Part shown: in pieces, positions 26,813-35,269 of the stretch
How the letters are laid out: each line of letters starts with the position of its first letter
How positions within the stretch are numbered: the first letter of the stretch is position 1
NCBI GenBank assembly: GCA_002813105.2
Contig: CP017966.2
Location: 664,312-728,311 of the forward strand
DNA from: Methanosarcinales archaeon Met12
Lineage (GTDB): Archaea; Halobacteriota; UBA148; JAJOKI01
Length of the DNA stretch: 64,000 nt
Direction of reading: 5' to 3'
Notes under the pieces: model-generated
What the model was told of the DNA's origin: nothing
Databases searched by the model: none
Seen by the model: only the letters and a program-made list of their open reading frames with translations
Program-made: the position numbers and the translations under genes

Positions 26813-26878
26813 CCCGTTTAAGTGCTTTGCACTTAAAGAGTAGCGTTTGCACCTAAACTCCTAAAAGGTGCAAAGCTT
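26813..26878. repeat. Two hairpins following the PH-domain gene
   Basis: TTTAAGTGC-TTT-GCACTTAAA (26818-26839) and TTTGCACCT...AGGTGCAAA (26848-26875). Same design (8-9 bp stems) as those preceding the gene, so the PH gene sits between two hairpin clusters. May serve as terminators. Confidence 0.55.
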
Positions 26879-26915
26879 GGTCAGCATTAAACTTATATCC
26901 TATGGCATCAAAACC

Positions 26916-27071
26916 TTATATTATTCGAGTGCTTGTCCCAAAAACTCGGGCATTATTGTCAGCGTCATAAAGAGTGATACCAACACCGATTGGTCTTTCT
27001 GGCGCTTTTAAAACCACTAAGTGAGGGCCAATTACTACCTCTGTTGTTTCGTCAACATCTTCATTCGCCTT
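26916..27071 (-). pseudogene. Short coding-like remnant overlapping the next gene's 3' end
   Basis: Open minus-strand frame with no ATG. The last 34 codons from GTG at 27017 (VVLKAPERPIGVGITLYDAD..., ending TSTRII) read like a folded beta-rich protein rather than random DNA. It lies just beyond and partly overlapping the 75-aa gene in another frame, so it may be that gene's original C-terminus after a frameshift, or a relic. Confidence 0.3.
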
Positions 27072-27262
27072 TTAACTTCCTCTGCTGCAAATTCCCTGTT
27101 ATATTCCTTTTTAAGATTGCGATATAATTCGATGAAATCCCTATGCATATATTTAGAAAGATAAATCGGGCCATGTTCAGCTTCGCCCTCTTTATGCACT
27201 CTATCGATTACTTGCTCTGCACTTTCCCCTACTACTTCTGTCGTTTCCTCTTCTTCTGTCAT
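27035..27262 (-). CDS. Small acidic hypothetical protein
   Basis: 75 aa from the ATG at 27262. Highly charged: an acidic start (MTEEEETTEVVGESAE), a central HGPIYLSKYMHRDFIELYRNLKKEY and a basic helical end (EEVKRRMKMLTKQQR). No known domain. Divergent from alaS with 63 bp between the starts. Confidence 0.55.
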   Translation of the reverse strand: MTEEEETTEVVGESAEQVIDRVHKEGEAEHGPIYLSKYMHRDFIELYRNLKKEYNREFAAEEVKRRMKMLTKQQR

Positions 27263-27325
27263 GGTATTTAATATGTGCCCCTGTAACAAATACCTTTTTG
27301 AAGATGGGCATATAAATAAAGCACA

Positions 27326-30046
27326 ATGAACGACGAGCAGATTAAAAATAAGATGAAATCTCACTTCTCAAGGAATTATAATAAATTCTACCCAGCCAGG
27401 ACGTTAGAATCCCTTGGTTTCTGCAGAAATATTTGTAAAAAATGTGGCAAAAGTTTCTGGGCTATCCAGCCGCGGGACTTCTGTGACGAACCTGCGTGCA
27501 GTGGCGGGTATCGGTTTATCAACCAGACCATCACGAAAAGGAAATTTGGATATAAAGAGGCATGGGACGTATATGTAGATGCGTTCAAGAAATGGGATTA
27601 TGTGCCACTTGACAGATATCCAGTCGTATGCAGGTGGTATGACGCTCTTTACTTTGTGACCGCAGGCATAAATGATTTCCAGCCATATGTCGTTTCTGGG
27701 GAAGTGGAGCCACCAGCGGATGCGGTGATTGAACCACAATTCTGCCTGAGATTCCAGGATATCGACAGCGTGGGAATCACAGGTAGGCATTACACTGGTT
27801 TCATAATGGTGGGCCAGCACGTGTTTAATACCACGGATAAGTACGTCTATTTCAAGGAGGAGGGAATAGCCCAGATATACGAGTTTTTAACAAATGGATT
27901 GGGAATTTCTCCACATGAGTTATACTTCCATGAGGATGTCTGGGCAGGTGGAGGAAATTTCGGCCCATCTATGGAGTTCTTTTCAAGAGGCCTTGAACTG
28001 GGCAACCAGGTGTACATGCAATACCAATCACTGCCAGACGGCTCTTATAAAGAACTTCAAACCCAGGTAATCGACATGGGTGCTGGTCTGGAACGATGGT
28101 CGTGGCTTTCACAGGGGACCCCTATGTCATATGATACCGTCTTCCCGAGTGTCATGAAATATCTATACAAATATGGAGGCGCCCCCCCAGAATTCTGGAG
28201 CAAGTTCGCGAGATACGCGGGTCTGTTGAGCGTCGACGAGATGGAGAATCTCAGCCCCATATGGAATGACGTGGCGTCCTATATTGGCATCGAGCCACAC
28301 AACCTCAAAGAAGAAGTTTACAGGACACGGTCGCTTTATGCTTTGGGAGATCACACGAGGACGCTTTTAGTCGCACTACATGATGGTGCACTGCCCAGCA
28401 ATGTAGGGGGAGGATATAATCTCAGAAATATCCTGAGACGTTGTTGGTCCCTCATCGATGAGTATGACATCGACGTCGAGCTTGAAGACCTTTTCAAACT
28501 TCATATCGATGAATTCGGCAAATGGTTCACCGAGCTCAGAGATTATGGGAGCCTGTTCGAAATTCTGCAAATCGAGAGGAGGCGATATGATGAGACGATG
28601 AGAAAGAGCAGGGACATCGTGCGGAGGATGACCCAGAGAAACGAAAAATTCGACGTAAACAAACTGGTGGAATTGTATGATTCCCATGGGATATCTCCAG
28701 CTGTCATAAGGGAATTCGGCCATTCTGTCACGATTCCGGATGATTTCTACCACCAGGTGCAGATGCGGCATGAGAAACAAGAGGCGAAAGTGGACAGGGC
28801 AAAATACGACGTTACAGGGATTCGCCCTACGAAAATGCTTTACTATGAAAAGCCAGCGGCAACGAAGTTTACTGCAAAAGCCATCAAACGGATTGCGCCT
28901 ACTAAAATAATACTCGACAAGACCTTATTTTACCCAAGCAGCGGGGGACAGGTGCATGATACTGGAACATTAAACGGAGTAAAAGTCCTCGAGGTCATAA
29001 AAGAAGACGGCGTCATAATACATATTACTGAAAAGCCCATCGAAGGCGATGTGGTTGAGGGAATTATAGATGCTGAGTTGAGAAAGGTCTTGTCCGAGCA
29101 CCATACTGCCACGCACATAGTCAATTATGCTGCCAGAAAGGTCCTGGGAGAGCATATCTGGCAGGCTGGCGCCGAAAAGACCCCTGAAAAGGCGAGACTT
29201 GACATCACCCATTACGACTCTTTAAGCTTTGACCAGCTCCAGGAGATAGAGAGGGCGGCAAACGAGCTTGTGAAACGGAACATTCCAGTTCGTATCATGG
29301 AAATGCCAAGGGGAGAAGCTGAAAGCAGATACTCTATGAGGATATATCAGGGCGGGGCCGTCCCGGGGAAGGTGTTGAGGATCGTTGGCATAGGCGAGTA
29401 CGAGGTAGAGGCATGTGGAGGGACTCACACCAAAAGCACCTCAGAGGTAGGTTTTATCAAAATTACGAGCTCGGAGAGAATACAGGACGGCGTAGTTCGA
29501 CTTGAATTTGTGGTAGGGGAGAATGCGATGAAAGAGATACAGCACCATGAGAGGATTTTAAAAGAATTGTCAGATATGTGGGGAGTTTCACGGGACGATG
29601 TTCCCAAGACTGCGAAGAAGTTCTTTGAAGAGTGGAAATGGCTCAAGAAGGAGAACGCCAGGCTGAAGGAGGAACTGGCTAAGGCGAGGATATCGGACAT
29701 GGCCAATAGTGCGCGTAAGGTCGACGATGTTAGATTGATTTCGAGGACATTTGCCGACGCCGATATAGAAGAATTGATAAAGATGGCGCCACTGTTGGCA
29801 AAAGAGGACGTGGTCGTGATACTCGCATCCAGTAAGGACGATGTGAAAATAGTGGTCTCGGCTGGACCTGTCGCAGTCAAGCGCGGCATCGACTCGGGCG
29901 CCATCGTCCGCGAGTTATCCAAAATGGTAGGTGGTGGTGGTGGCGGAAGACCAGAGCTTGCGCAGGGGGGTGGTCCGAAGGTGGAGAGGTTGGATGAGGT
30001 GCTGGAGAAGGGCGTTGATTTAGTTAAAAAGGCTATAAACTCTTAG
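27326..30046 (+). CDS. alaS: Alanyl-tRNA synthetase (archaeal type)
   Basis: 906 aa. N-terminal zinc-like cysteines (CKKCGKSFWAI...CDEPAC), class II catalytic core, then the editing domain with HHTATHIV and CGGTHTKSTSEVG, and a C-terminal DHHA1 region with the Gly-rich stretch GGGGGGRPELAQGGG. Attaches alanine to tRNA-Ala and clears mischarged Ser/Gly. A TATA-like TATAAATAAA at 27311-27320 is so close to the ATG that translation may begin at M10 (27353). The last 48 bp are duplicated at 30821. Confidence 0.95.
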   Translation: MNDEQIKNKMKSHFSRNYNKFYPARTLESLGFCRNICKKCGKSFWAIQPRDFCDEPACSGGYRFINQTITKRKFGYKEAWDVYVDAFKKWDYVPLDRYPVVCRWYDALYFVTAGINDFQPYVVSGEVEPPADAVIEPQFCLRFQDIDSVGITGRHYTGFIMVGQHVFNTTDKYVYFKEEGIAQIYEFLTNGLGISPHELYFHEDVWAGGGNFGPSMEFFSRGLELGNQVYMQYQSLPDGSYKELQTQVIDMGAGLERWSWLSQGTPMSYDTVFPSVMKYLYKYGGAPPEFWSKFARYAGLLSVDEMENLSPIWNDVASYIGIEPHNLKEEVYRTRSLYALGDHTRTLLVALHDGALPSNVGGGYNLRNILRRCWSLIDEYDIDVELEDLFKLHIDEFGKWFTELRDYGSLFEILQIERRRYDETMRKSRDIVRRMTQRNEKFDVNKLVELYDSHGISPAVIREFGHSVTIPDDFYHQVQMRHEKQEAKVDRAKYDVTGIRPTKMLYYEKPAATKFTAKAIKRIAPTKIILDKTLFYPSSGGQVHDTGTLNGVKVLEVIKEDGVIIHITEKPIEGDVVEGIIDAELRKVLSEHHTATHIVNYAARKVLGEHIWQAGAEKTPEKARLDITHYDSLSFDQLQEIERAANELVKRNIPVRIMEMPRGEAESRYSMRIYQGGAVPGKVLRIVGIGEYEVEACGGTHTKSTSEVGFIKITSSERIQDGVVRLEFVVGENAMKEIQHHERILKELSDMWGVSRDDVPKTAKKFFEEWKWLKKENARLKEELAKARISDMANSARKVDDVRLISRTFADADIEELIKMAPLLAKEDVVVILASSKDDVKIVVSAGPVAVKRGIDSGAIVRELSKMVGGGGGGRPELAQGGGPKVERLDEVLEKGVDLVKKAINS

Positions 30047-30055
30047 TTTTTCAAA
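30008..30055 (+). repeat. Direct repeat L: 3' end of alaS
   Basis: These 48 bp cover the last 13 codons, stop and start of the spacer of alaS. A copy with about four differences lies at 30821-30868, 813 bp away, on the other side of the VapBC pair. Confidence 0.85.
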
Positions 30056-30063
30056 CGGCTTAT

Positions 30064-30519
30064 TCACCTTAACCTTTTTATCGCCTCAGTTGTGTACCAT
30101 ACTTTGATGATCTTCTCCTTCCGAATCTTCTCAAAATGCTTGTCATTCGTTATTAAAATTGCACCTGTCTGAAGGCAGGCCGCGGCGTGAACGATATCTG
30201 CGGATTCTTTTTTAGGTAGATACTGCTTACAGATCTTAACGAACTTTTCCTCGACCTCAACCGAGTTTGCTTTAGCAACGATGGCATCAAAAATTTCCGT
30301 CGTGGTTTTTGAGCCAAAACGCTGGGCATATTTCTTCATCTCTGTTAAGAGGAGCGCATCCATGACCAACTCTATTTTGGCGTCATATATCATTCTTAAG
30401 ATTAATTTTAGCGTCTGGGTTCTTCTTCCAGGGTGTTTAATCGCTGAGACAAAGACATTGTTGTCAACCAAGAACTTGTGGGTACTTTTTTCTGGCCTCT
30501 TCATTAGTTTCTGCCTCAA
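30064..30519 (-). CDS. vapC: PIN-domain toxin (VapC-like)
   Basis: 151 aa; the ATG five codons in (MKRPEKSTHKF) is an alternative start. PIN fold: FLVDNNVFVSAI with D~19, LLLTEMKKYA, ESADIVHAAACLQTGAILITNDKHF giving the later Asp residues. Predicted RNase. Overlaps the AbrB-type antitoxin by about 40-56 bp. The module lies between two copies of the alaS 3' end. Confidence 0.83.
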   Translation of the reverse strand: MRQKLMKRPEKSTHKFLVDNNVFVSAIKHPGRRTQTLKLILRMIYDAKIELVMDALLLTEMKKYAQRFGSKTTTEIFDAIVAKANSVEVEEKFVKICKQYLPKKESADIVHAAACLQTGAILITNDKHFEKIRKEKIIKVWYTTEAIKRLR

Positions 30520-30745
30520 CTTCTTTCTGAATCTTGTCTATGTCCACGCCTTTTAGTTCGTCTTGTAGCCTCTTAACGATCTCCCATATGTTCATCTTTT
30601 TGATTACAATGATGTCGTCCTTTACGTCCGTTATCAATAGCTTAGAATGCTCATTGATGCCCATTCGCTTACGAATGTCTTTTGGGATTATCAAACGTCC
30701 AGCATTGTCTACTCCTACGATTTCCATATCTACCATCAAATCCAT
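30464..30745 (-). CDS. vapB: AbrB-type antitoxin (VapB-like)
   Basis: 93 aa. The N-terminal AbrB domain (VGVDNAGRLIIPKDIRKRMGI...IIVIKKM) is followed by an acidic helical toxin-binding tail (LKGVDIDKIQKEVEAETNEEARKKY). Upstream of and overlapping the PIN gene. Together a type II TA module. Confidence 0.83.
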   Translation of the reverse strand: MDLMVDMEIVGVDNAGRLIIPKDIRKRMGINEHSKLLITDVKDDIIVIKKMNIWEIVKRLQDELKGVDIDKIQKEVEAETNEEARKKYPQVLG

Positions 30746-30820
30746 TTATACCATTACTGCCATTTAAGCTTGTCGATAGATTGATGTGATTTCCACGGAA
30801 AACTGAGCGAGATACCGAAA

Positions 30821-30868
30821 AAGGGCGTTGATTTAGTTAAAAAGGCTCTAAGTTCTTAGTTTTTCAAG
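30821..30868 (+). repeat. Direct repeat R: displaced copy of alaS 3' end
   Basis: AAGGGCGTTGATTTAGTTAA and the following bases match alaS codons and stop at 30008-30055. It is isolated from any alaS reading frame and now overlaps the last codons of the minus-strand surface-protein gene. Confidence 0.85.
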
Positions 30869-31645
30869 CGTCTCATTAGCCATGCTATTAATAGCAATCC
30901 AACAACTCCAACTATTGCTCCAAAATATAGTGGTTGGGACAACGCTGGTGGTGATTTAATCTCCCAAAACCATGATGTTACAATTATGCTCCCATCATTC
31001 TGTTCAAGCACCGCCATAACAGAAAACTCACCAATCGTCGTAGCTGGTATATCAATCTGCGAAAAGCTAACATTTACATCTCGTCTAATCAGTCCTGGAT
31101 GATTTTGAAAATCGAATGGCAACACTTCCCCATATAGTGCATATGCATCTGTCATTATCCAATAAACAGTAAAATATGTATCCTCAAGAGATACACTAAA
31201 CGTTCTCGTTTCACCAACAGTATTGGATATGTGATAGTGGTCGGGTTGTCTTACCATTGCAAGCGGTTTTGGTGGCCCAGGATGATATGGGACTACATAC
31301 CACACCCATGTATGAATATCGGTTCCATTTGGATTTTCCACTATGGTTGAGACGTTCCAATTCCCAGGTGGTATCTGCCCATCAATCGTAAGGTTTGCAG
31401 AGATGACGCTCTCATTTGTCTGGACAACAGCACCATCAATCTGCCAGGTGACATTGACAATTTGGTCTGTTACAATTCTGAAGGACCTTGTCTCCCTCTC
31501 TACGTTAAATACTTCTTGGCTCAATAGGGCGACGAACAGTAATGTTTGGTGGTGTCTGTCCTGCTGACGCCGGGGCAGCGAGCAAGACTAAGAGAAGCAA
31601 TATCAAAAAAGGTAAAACGATTTTGTTTTTCATCACCATTATCAT
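30856..31645 (-). pseudogene. Secreted, membrane-anchored surface protein (Ig-like), split by a frameshift
   Basis: One frame from 31645 (alternative ATGs 31639, 31633) encodes a signal peptide (MKNKIVLPFLILLLLVLLA...PASAGQ) and runs to PPNITV before stopping near 31509. The adjacent frame continues for about 222 aa: two Ig/PKD-like repeats (VNVTWQIDGAVVQTNESV, NPNGTDIHTWVW) and a C-terminal transmembrane anchor (AIVGVVGLLLIAWLMRRLKN). Methanosarcina-type surface proteins share this layout. A single indel near 31515-31525 separates the export signal from the body. Real decay or sequence error. Confidence 0.65.
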
Positions 31646-31784
31646 TTCCTATGTTAGGAAGCCATTAAGACATGATTATATATATATATTTCAGTGTTGT
31701 TAGCCCAAGTAGAAATGACGATTATAGTATGAATCATCTTCCTTAAGTACAATGCTTTAAATCTTGATACCTATTATCAAGGGA

Positions 31785-33005
31785 ATGACCATGTTCTTAG
31801 AATGCATCGAATGTAAAACCCAATATCCAGATTCGGAAATCATTTACAGATGCCCAAGGTGCGGCGGGCTTCTTGATGTCATATATGATTACTCGAATAT
31901 CGACATTAGCGCGCAAAACCTCAAACAACCTCCAAGTGTCTGGAAATACAGGGCGCTTTTACCGATTAAAGGTGAGCCAGTGTCCTTATATGAAGGAGGA
32001 ACTCCCCTATATGAATGCGGTCGATTGGCAGACGAGGTCGGCATTCGCAAGTTATACGTAAAGCACGAAGGACTAAATCCCTCAGGCTCGTTCAAGGACA
32101 GGGGGATGACGGTCGGCGTATCAAAGGCGCTTGAATTAGGAATGCAAACCGTTGCTTGTGCATCCACCGGCAACACATCTGCATCACTTGCTATATACGC
32201 AGCAAAGGCCGGAATATCTGCCGTGGTGTTGCTGCCCACTGGCAAGGTGGCGATGGGAAAGGTAGCACAGGCGTTGATGCACGGCGCCAGAGTCATCAGC
32301 ATCAAGGGCAACTTTGACGATGTATTCCAGCTGGTGCAAGAGTTGTGCGACCAAGAGGGATTTTATCTCCTCAACTCGGTCAACCCGTTCAGGCTCGAAG
32401 GGCAGAAGACCATTGGATTTGAAATCGTAGACCAATTAAACTGGGGAGTACCTGATAGAGTTGTCGTGCCTGTCGGAAATGCTGGCAACATCTCTGCCAT
32501 CCACAAAGGCTTTGTCGAGTTTCAGAAGTTTGATATCATAGACGAAATCCCAAAGATGACAGGGATACAGGCTGAAGGGGCGGCCCCAATTGTTGATGCA
32601 TTCAAAAGAGGTGTAAAGGATATCGTTCCCGAACCAAATCCTGAAACTATCGCTACCGCCATTAGGATTGGAGATCCGGTGAACGCACCGAAAGCGCTGA
32701 GAGCCATCCGCAACTCTGGGGGAATGGCAGAAGTTGTATCTGATGGGGAGATAATAAGGGCGCAGAAAGACCTTGCCAAGCTGGAGGGCATAGGCGTTGA
32801 GCCTGCGAGCGCATCATCTATTGCAGGGTTAAGAAAATTGGTCGAGCAGGGCATCATTGACGGGGACGAGTGCGTCGTCTGCGTCACCACCGGGCATCTG
32901 CTGAAGGACCCAGAGGAGATTATGAGGGTTTGCGATAAGCCCATTGAGGTAGAGGCGGACATAAGGGCGATAAAAAAGGTATTATCTGAACGTATTTCTA
33001 AATAA
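31785..33005 (+). CDS. thrC: Threonine synthase
   Basis: 406 aa from the ATG at 31785 (a TTG at 31764 is in frame). The N-terminal zinc ribbon CIECKTQY...CPRCGGL marks the archaeal form. PLP lysine in GSFKDRGMTV, phosphate-binding loop near GNTSASLA and PVGNAGN. Converts O-phosphohomoserine to threonine. Converges on pyrF with a 9-bp gap. Confidence 0.93.
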   Translation: MTMFLECIECKTQYPDSEIIYRCPRCGGLLDVIYDYSNIDISAQNLKQPPSVWKYRALLPIKGEPVSLYEGGTPLYECGRLADEVGIRKLYVKHEGLNPSGSFKDRGMTVGVSKALELGMQTVACASTGNTSASLAIYAAKAGISAVVLLPTGKVAMGKVAQALMHGARVISIKGNFDDVFQLVQELCDQEGFYLLNSVNPFRLEGQKTIGFEIVDQLNWGVPDRVVVPVGNAGNISAIHKGFVEFQKFDIIDEIPKMTGIQAEGAAPIVDAFKRGVKDIVPEPNPETIATAIRIGDPVNAPKALRAIRNSGGMAEVVSDGEIIRAQKDLAKLEGIGVEPASASSIAGLRKLVEQGIIDGDECVVCVTTGHLLKDPEEIMRVCDKPIEVEADIRAIKKVLSERISK

Positions 33006-33014
33006 ATCTAATTC

Positions 33015-33830
33015 TCAGCTCTCATATCTAAACTGGTTTATCTTATCTCTTAAAGAGATGGCAGCATCCCTGGCCTTTCTGTCAAAGTCCTTTCCTTTGC
33101 CAGCATAGATGATGCTCCTCGATGAGCTGATGATGGCCATATCCCCCGATGAGTTGGTGCCAAACCTTACAGCCTTTTCAAGGTCACCACTTTGTGCGCC
33201 TATGCCTGGAATCAACATCAGCATGTCCTCGCCCATAATAGTTCGTATCTTCTTTATCTCGTCTGGCCAGGTGGCTCCGACCACCAATCCGCAGTTTTCG
33301 TGCACATTCCACTTTACCGCGTGCTCAGCCACGATTTGATACAGCGGCTTTGTGCCGATATTTTGAAACTCGGATGCACTGGGGTTGGAAGTTCTGCATA
33401 ACACGAATACTCCCTTGTCCTCATAATTTAGGAAGGGCTTGACCGAATCGAGCCCCATATATGGATTTACCGTTACGGCGTCAAAACCGAACACATCGAA
33501 CACGGCTCTTGCGTATGCTCTGGCGGTGTTGCCGATGTCCCCTCTCTTTGCATCGCCGATGATCGGAATGGAGGTTGGAATATATTCTATTGTCCTCATC
33601 AGAGATTTCAAGCCTTCCGGACCCATGGCTTCATAAAACGCCAGATTTGGTTTGTATGCAACCACTAAATCCTTCGTCGCATCGATGACCTGTTTGTTGA
33701 ACTCGAAGACAGGGTCGTCTTTCTTGCGCAAAAGGAATGGCGCGATTTCGTCGATGTTGGTATCCAGGCCGATGCAGAGGAGGCTGTTGTTCTCTTTTGA
33801 CATGCTGTTGAGTTTATCTTTGAACTTCAT
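33015..33830 (-). CDS. pyrF: Orotidine 5'-phosphate decarboxylase (subfamily 2)
   Basis: 271 aa from the ATG at 33830, which has GAGG six bases upstream. The catalytic DAKRGDI motif and late ISSSRSIIYAG phosphate loop are present. FVLCRTSNPSASEFQ and the length point to the longer subfamily 2 typical of bacteria rather than the usual shorter archaeal enzyme. Makes UMP from OMP. Next to purO, forming a small nucleotide gene pair. Confidence 0.9.
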   Translation of the reverse strand: MKFKDKLNSMSKENNSLLCIGLDTNIDEIAPFLLRKKDDPVFEFNKQVIDATKDLVVAYKPNLAFYEAMGPEGLKSLMRTIEYIPTSIPIIGDAKRGDIGNTARAYARAVFDVFGFDAVTVNPYMGLDSVKPFLNYEDKGVFVLCRTSNPSASEFQNIGTKPLYQIVAEHAVKWNVHENCGLVVGATWPDEIKKIRTIMGEDMLMLIPGIGAQSGDLEKAVRFGTNSSGDMAIISSSRSIIYAGKGKDFDRKARDAAISLRDKINQFRYES

Positions 33831-33860
33831 TTTCATCCTCAACTACATTATTTATATACA

Positions 33861-34460
33861 CTATCCGTTATATACGCCCATCTTAAACTCCCCATCCCAC
33901 ACAGCGGCAGCCGTGCATACGGGATGCTCAAAGTCCAGACCATACATCGACCTGGCGATTTCGCCTGCTGTTGCCCCCTTTACTCTCAATGGCTTAAAGT
34001 CGGTCTGCTCATACGTGGCGACAAACTGCGCATCATCTTTTTTGAGTTTGAACTCTCTGACTGTTAATCCATCCGACTTTATTATGCCAAGATATCCCTT
34101 ATCAGCAGAGACATCGACGACGCCTGCGATTCTCGGCGTGTTGTATGAGTCTTTTTCATAATCCATCGTGAGCAGTCCCAATGCTAACGCATCTCTTGGC
34201 GGATATCCCAACTGGATCTTTTCGGCTATGGGGTCTGTATGCGAGCCATTCGAGGCAACCGCCACGTCTCCGACGATCTTAATGCAGTTATATGAGATAT
34301 AGGGATTTTGGAGAAGGTCTGCTATATCCTTCGGAACGATGAGCACTACATCATCCTTTATCTCGGCAATTCGATTTGGAAAAGAGCGGGAAGATACTCT
34401 ATATCCTGCAAAAGGAATTTCACCTGAGCACCCTATTGCGACGATTCTGCCTATATACAT
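33861..34460 (-). CDS. purO: IMP cyclohydrolase, archaeal PurO type
   Basis: 199 aa. Recognised from MYIGRIVAIG, YRVSSRSFPNR, NPYISYNCIKIVG, SNGSHTDPIAEK, GYPPRDAL and DYEKDSYNTPRIAGV. It closes FAICAR to IMP, the last purine step in archaea lacking bacterial PurH cyclohydrolase. Start ATG is clear. Followed 18 bp later by pyrF. Confidence 0.92.
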   Translation of the reverse strand: MYIGRIVAIGCSGEIPFAGYRVSSRSFPNRIAEIKDDVVLIVPKDIADLLQNPYISYNCIKIVGDVAVASNGSHTDPIAEKIQLGYPPRDALALGLLTMDYEKDSYNTPRIAGVVDVSADKGYLGIIKSDGLTVREFKLKKDDAQFVATYEQTDFKPLRVKGATAGEIARSMYGLDFEHPVCTAAAVWDGEFKMGVYNG

Positions 34461-34503
34461 GGTAACCCTTCACATTTTTATATATTTAACACGAAGCCTA
34501 ATT

Positions 34504-34863
34504 TCACTTAACGGTTTCAACATTAAATCCTTTCAGCATTTCTGCAATCATGGGACTCGTTTCCGGTAGGTTCCTGGTTATGATCTCCCAGATGATACTC
34601 AAGTCAACCCCAAAGTATTCATGAATTGCGATATTCCTTAATCCGATCATCCTTTTCCATGGAATGTCGGGATATTTTCCCCTCATATGCTCTGGAATGT
34701 TTCTCGACGCTTCACCAATAATTTCGAGATTTCTTATAACTGCATCCACAATCATCTCACTTTTTGCAAACGTCTCATAATTTAAACCTTTGATATAGCG
34801 CTCAATCTTGCCCATGGCTTCCAGTATGTCTTCGGCAAACATCCTGTATGACCTCTTTTTCAT
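34504..34863 (-). CDS. hepT: HepT-type HEPN toxin (DUF86)
   Basis: 119 aa, helical. Carries the HEPN RNase motif R-x4-H-x-Y in LRNIAIHEYFGVD (residues ~77-84), where the Tyr is the site AMPylated by MntA in characterised pairs. Also RNLEIIGEASRNIP, typical of DUF86. Overlaps the mntA stop by 4 bp. Complete, unlike the frameshifted HEPN gene at 6.4 kb. Confidence 0.88.
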   Translation of the reverse strand: MKKRSYRMFAEDILEAMGKIERYIKGLNYETFAKSEMIVDAVIRNLEIIGEASRNIPEHMRGKYPDIPWKRMIGLRNIAIHEYFGVDLSIIWEIITRNLPETSPMIAEMLKGFNVETVK

Positions 34864-35156
34864 GCGTAAACCACTTCTTCCAATATTTTATCTTTTAGCT
34901 GTGGTTTCAAAGCCCTTATTGTAACTAAATCTACTTCTTTGCCCAAAATTTCCTCGAGAAATTCCTTGAGATCGACAAACTCCCATCCGATCGGACCATA
35001 AAACTCCACTAAAATATCCACGTCGCTTTTTTTGGATTCCTCCCCCCGGATGTAAGATCCAAAAATCCCTATCTCACTTACCTTGAACTTCTCTCTCAGG
35101 AAAGGTTTATGTCTTTTCAATGTTTCTTCCATTTCTTTTCGCGTTTTCATCTTCAT
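34860..35156 (-). CDS. mntA: MntA-type nucleotidyltransferase antitoxin
   Basis: 98 aa from the ATG at 35156, which has GGAGGGA about six bases upstream; the ORF extends six codons further. Signature GSYIRGEESKKSDVDILVEF (G-S-x10-D-x-D) identifies a minimal nucleotidyltransferase. It neutralises HepT by AMPylation in known systems. Confidence 0.88.
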   Translation of the reverse strand: MKMKTRKEMEETLKRHKPFLREKFKVSEIGIFGSYIRGEESKKSDVDILVEFYGPIGWEFVDLKEFLEEILGKEVDLVTIRALKPQLKDKILEEVVYA

Positions 35157-35269
35157 ATTCTCCCTCCAATGCATAAAATACTCATTCTGAATACAATCCC
35201 CCCACCATTTACATCTCCCTCCCGCCTTACAAAAATAATGCCCCCTATCTCTCCAATTATCTTTCTAAA

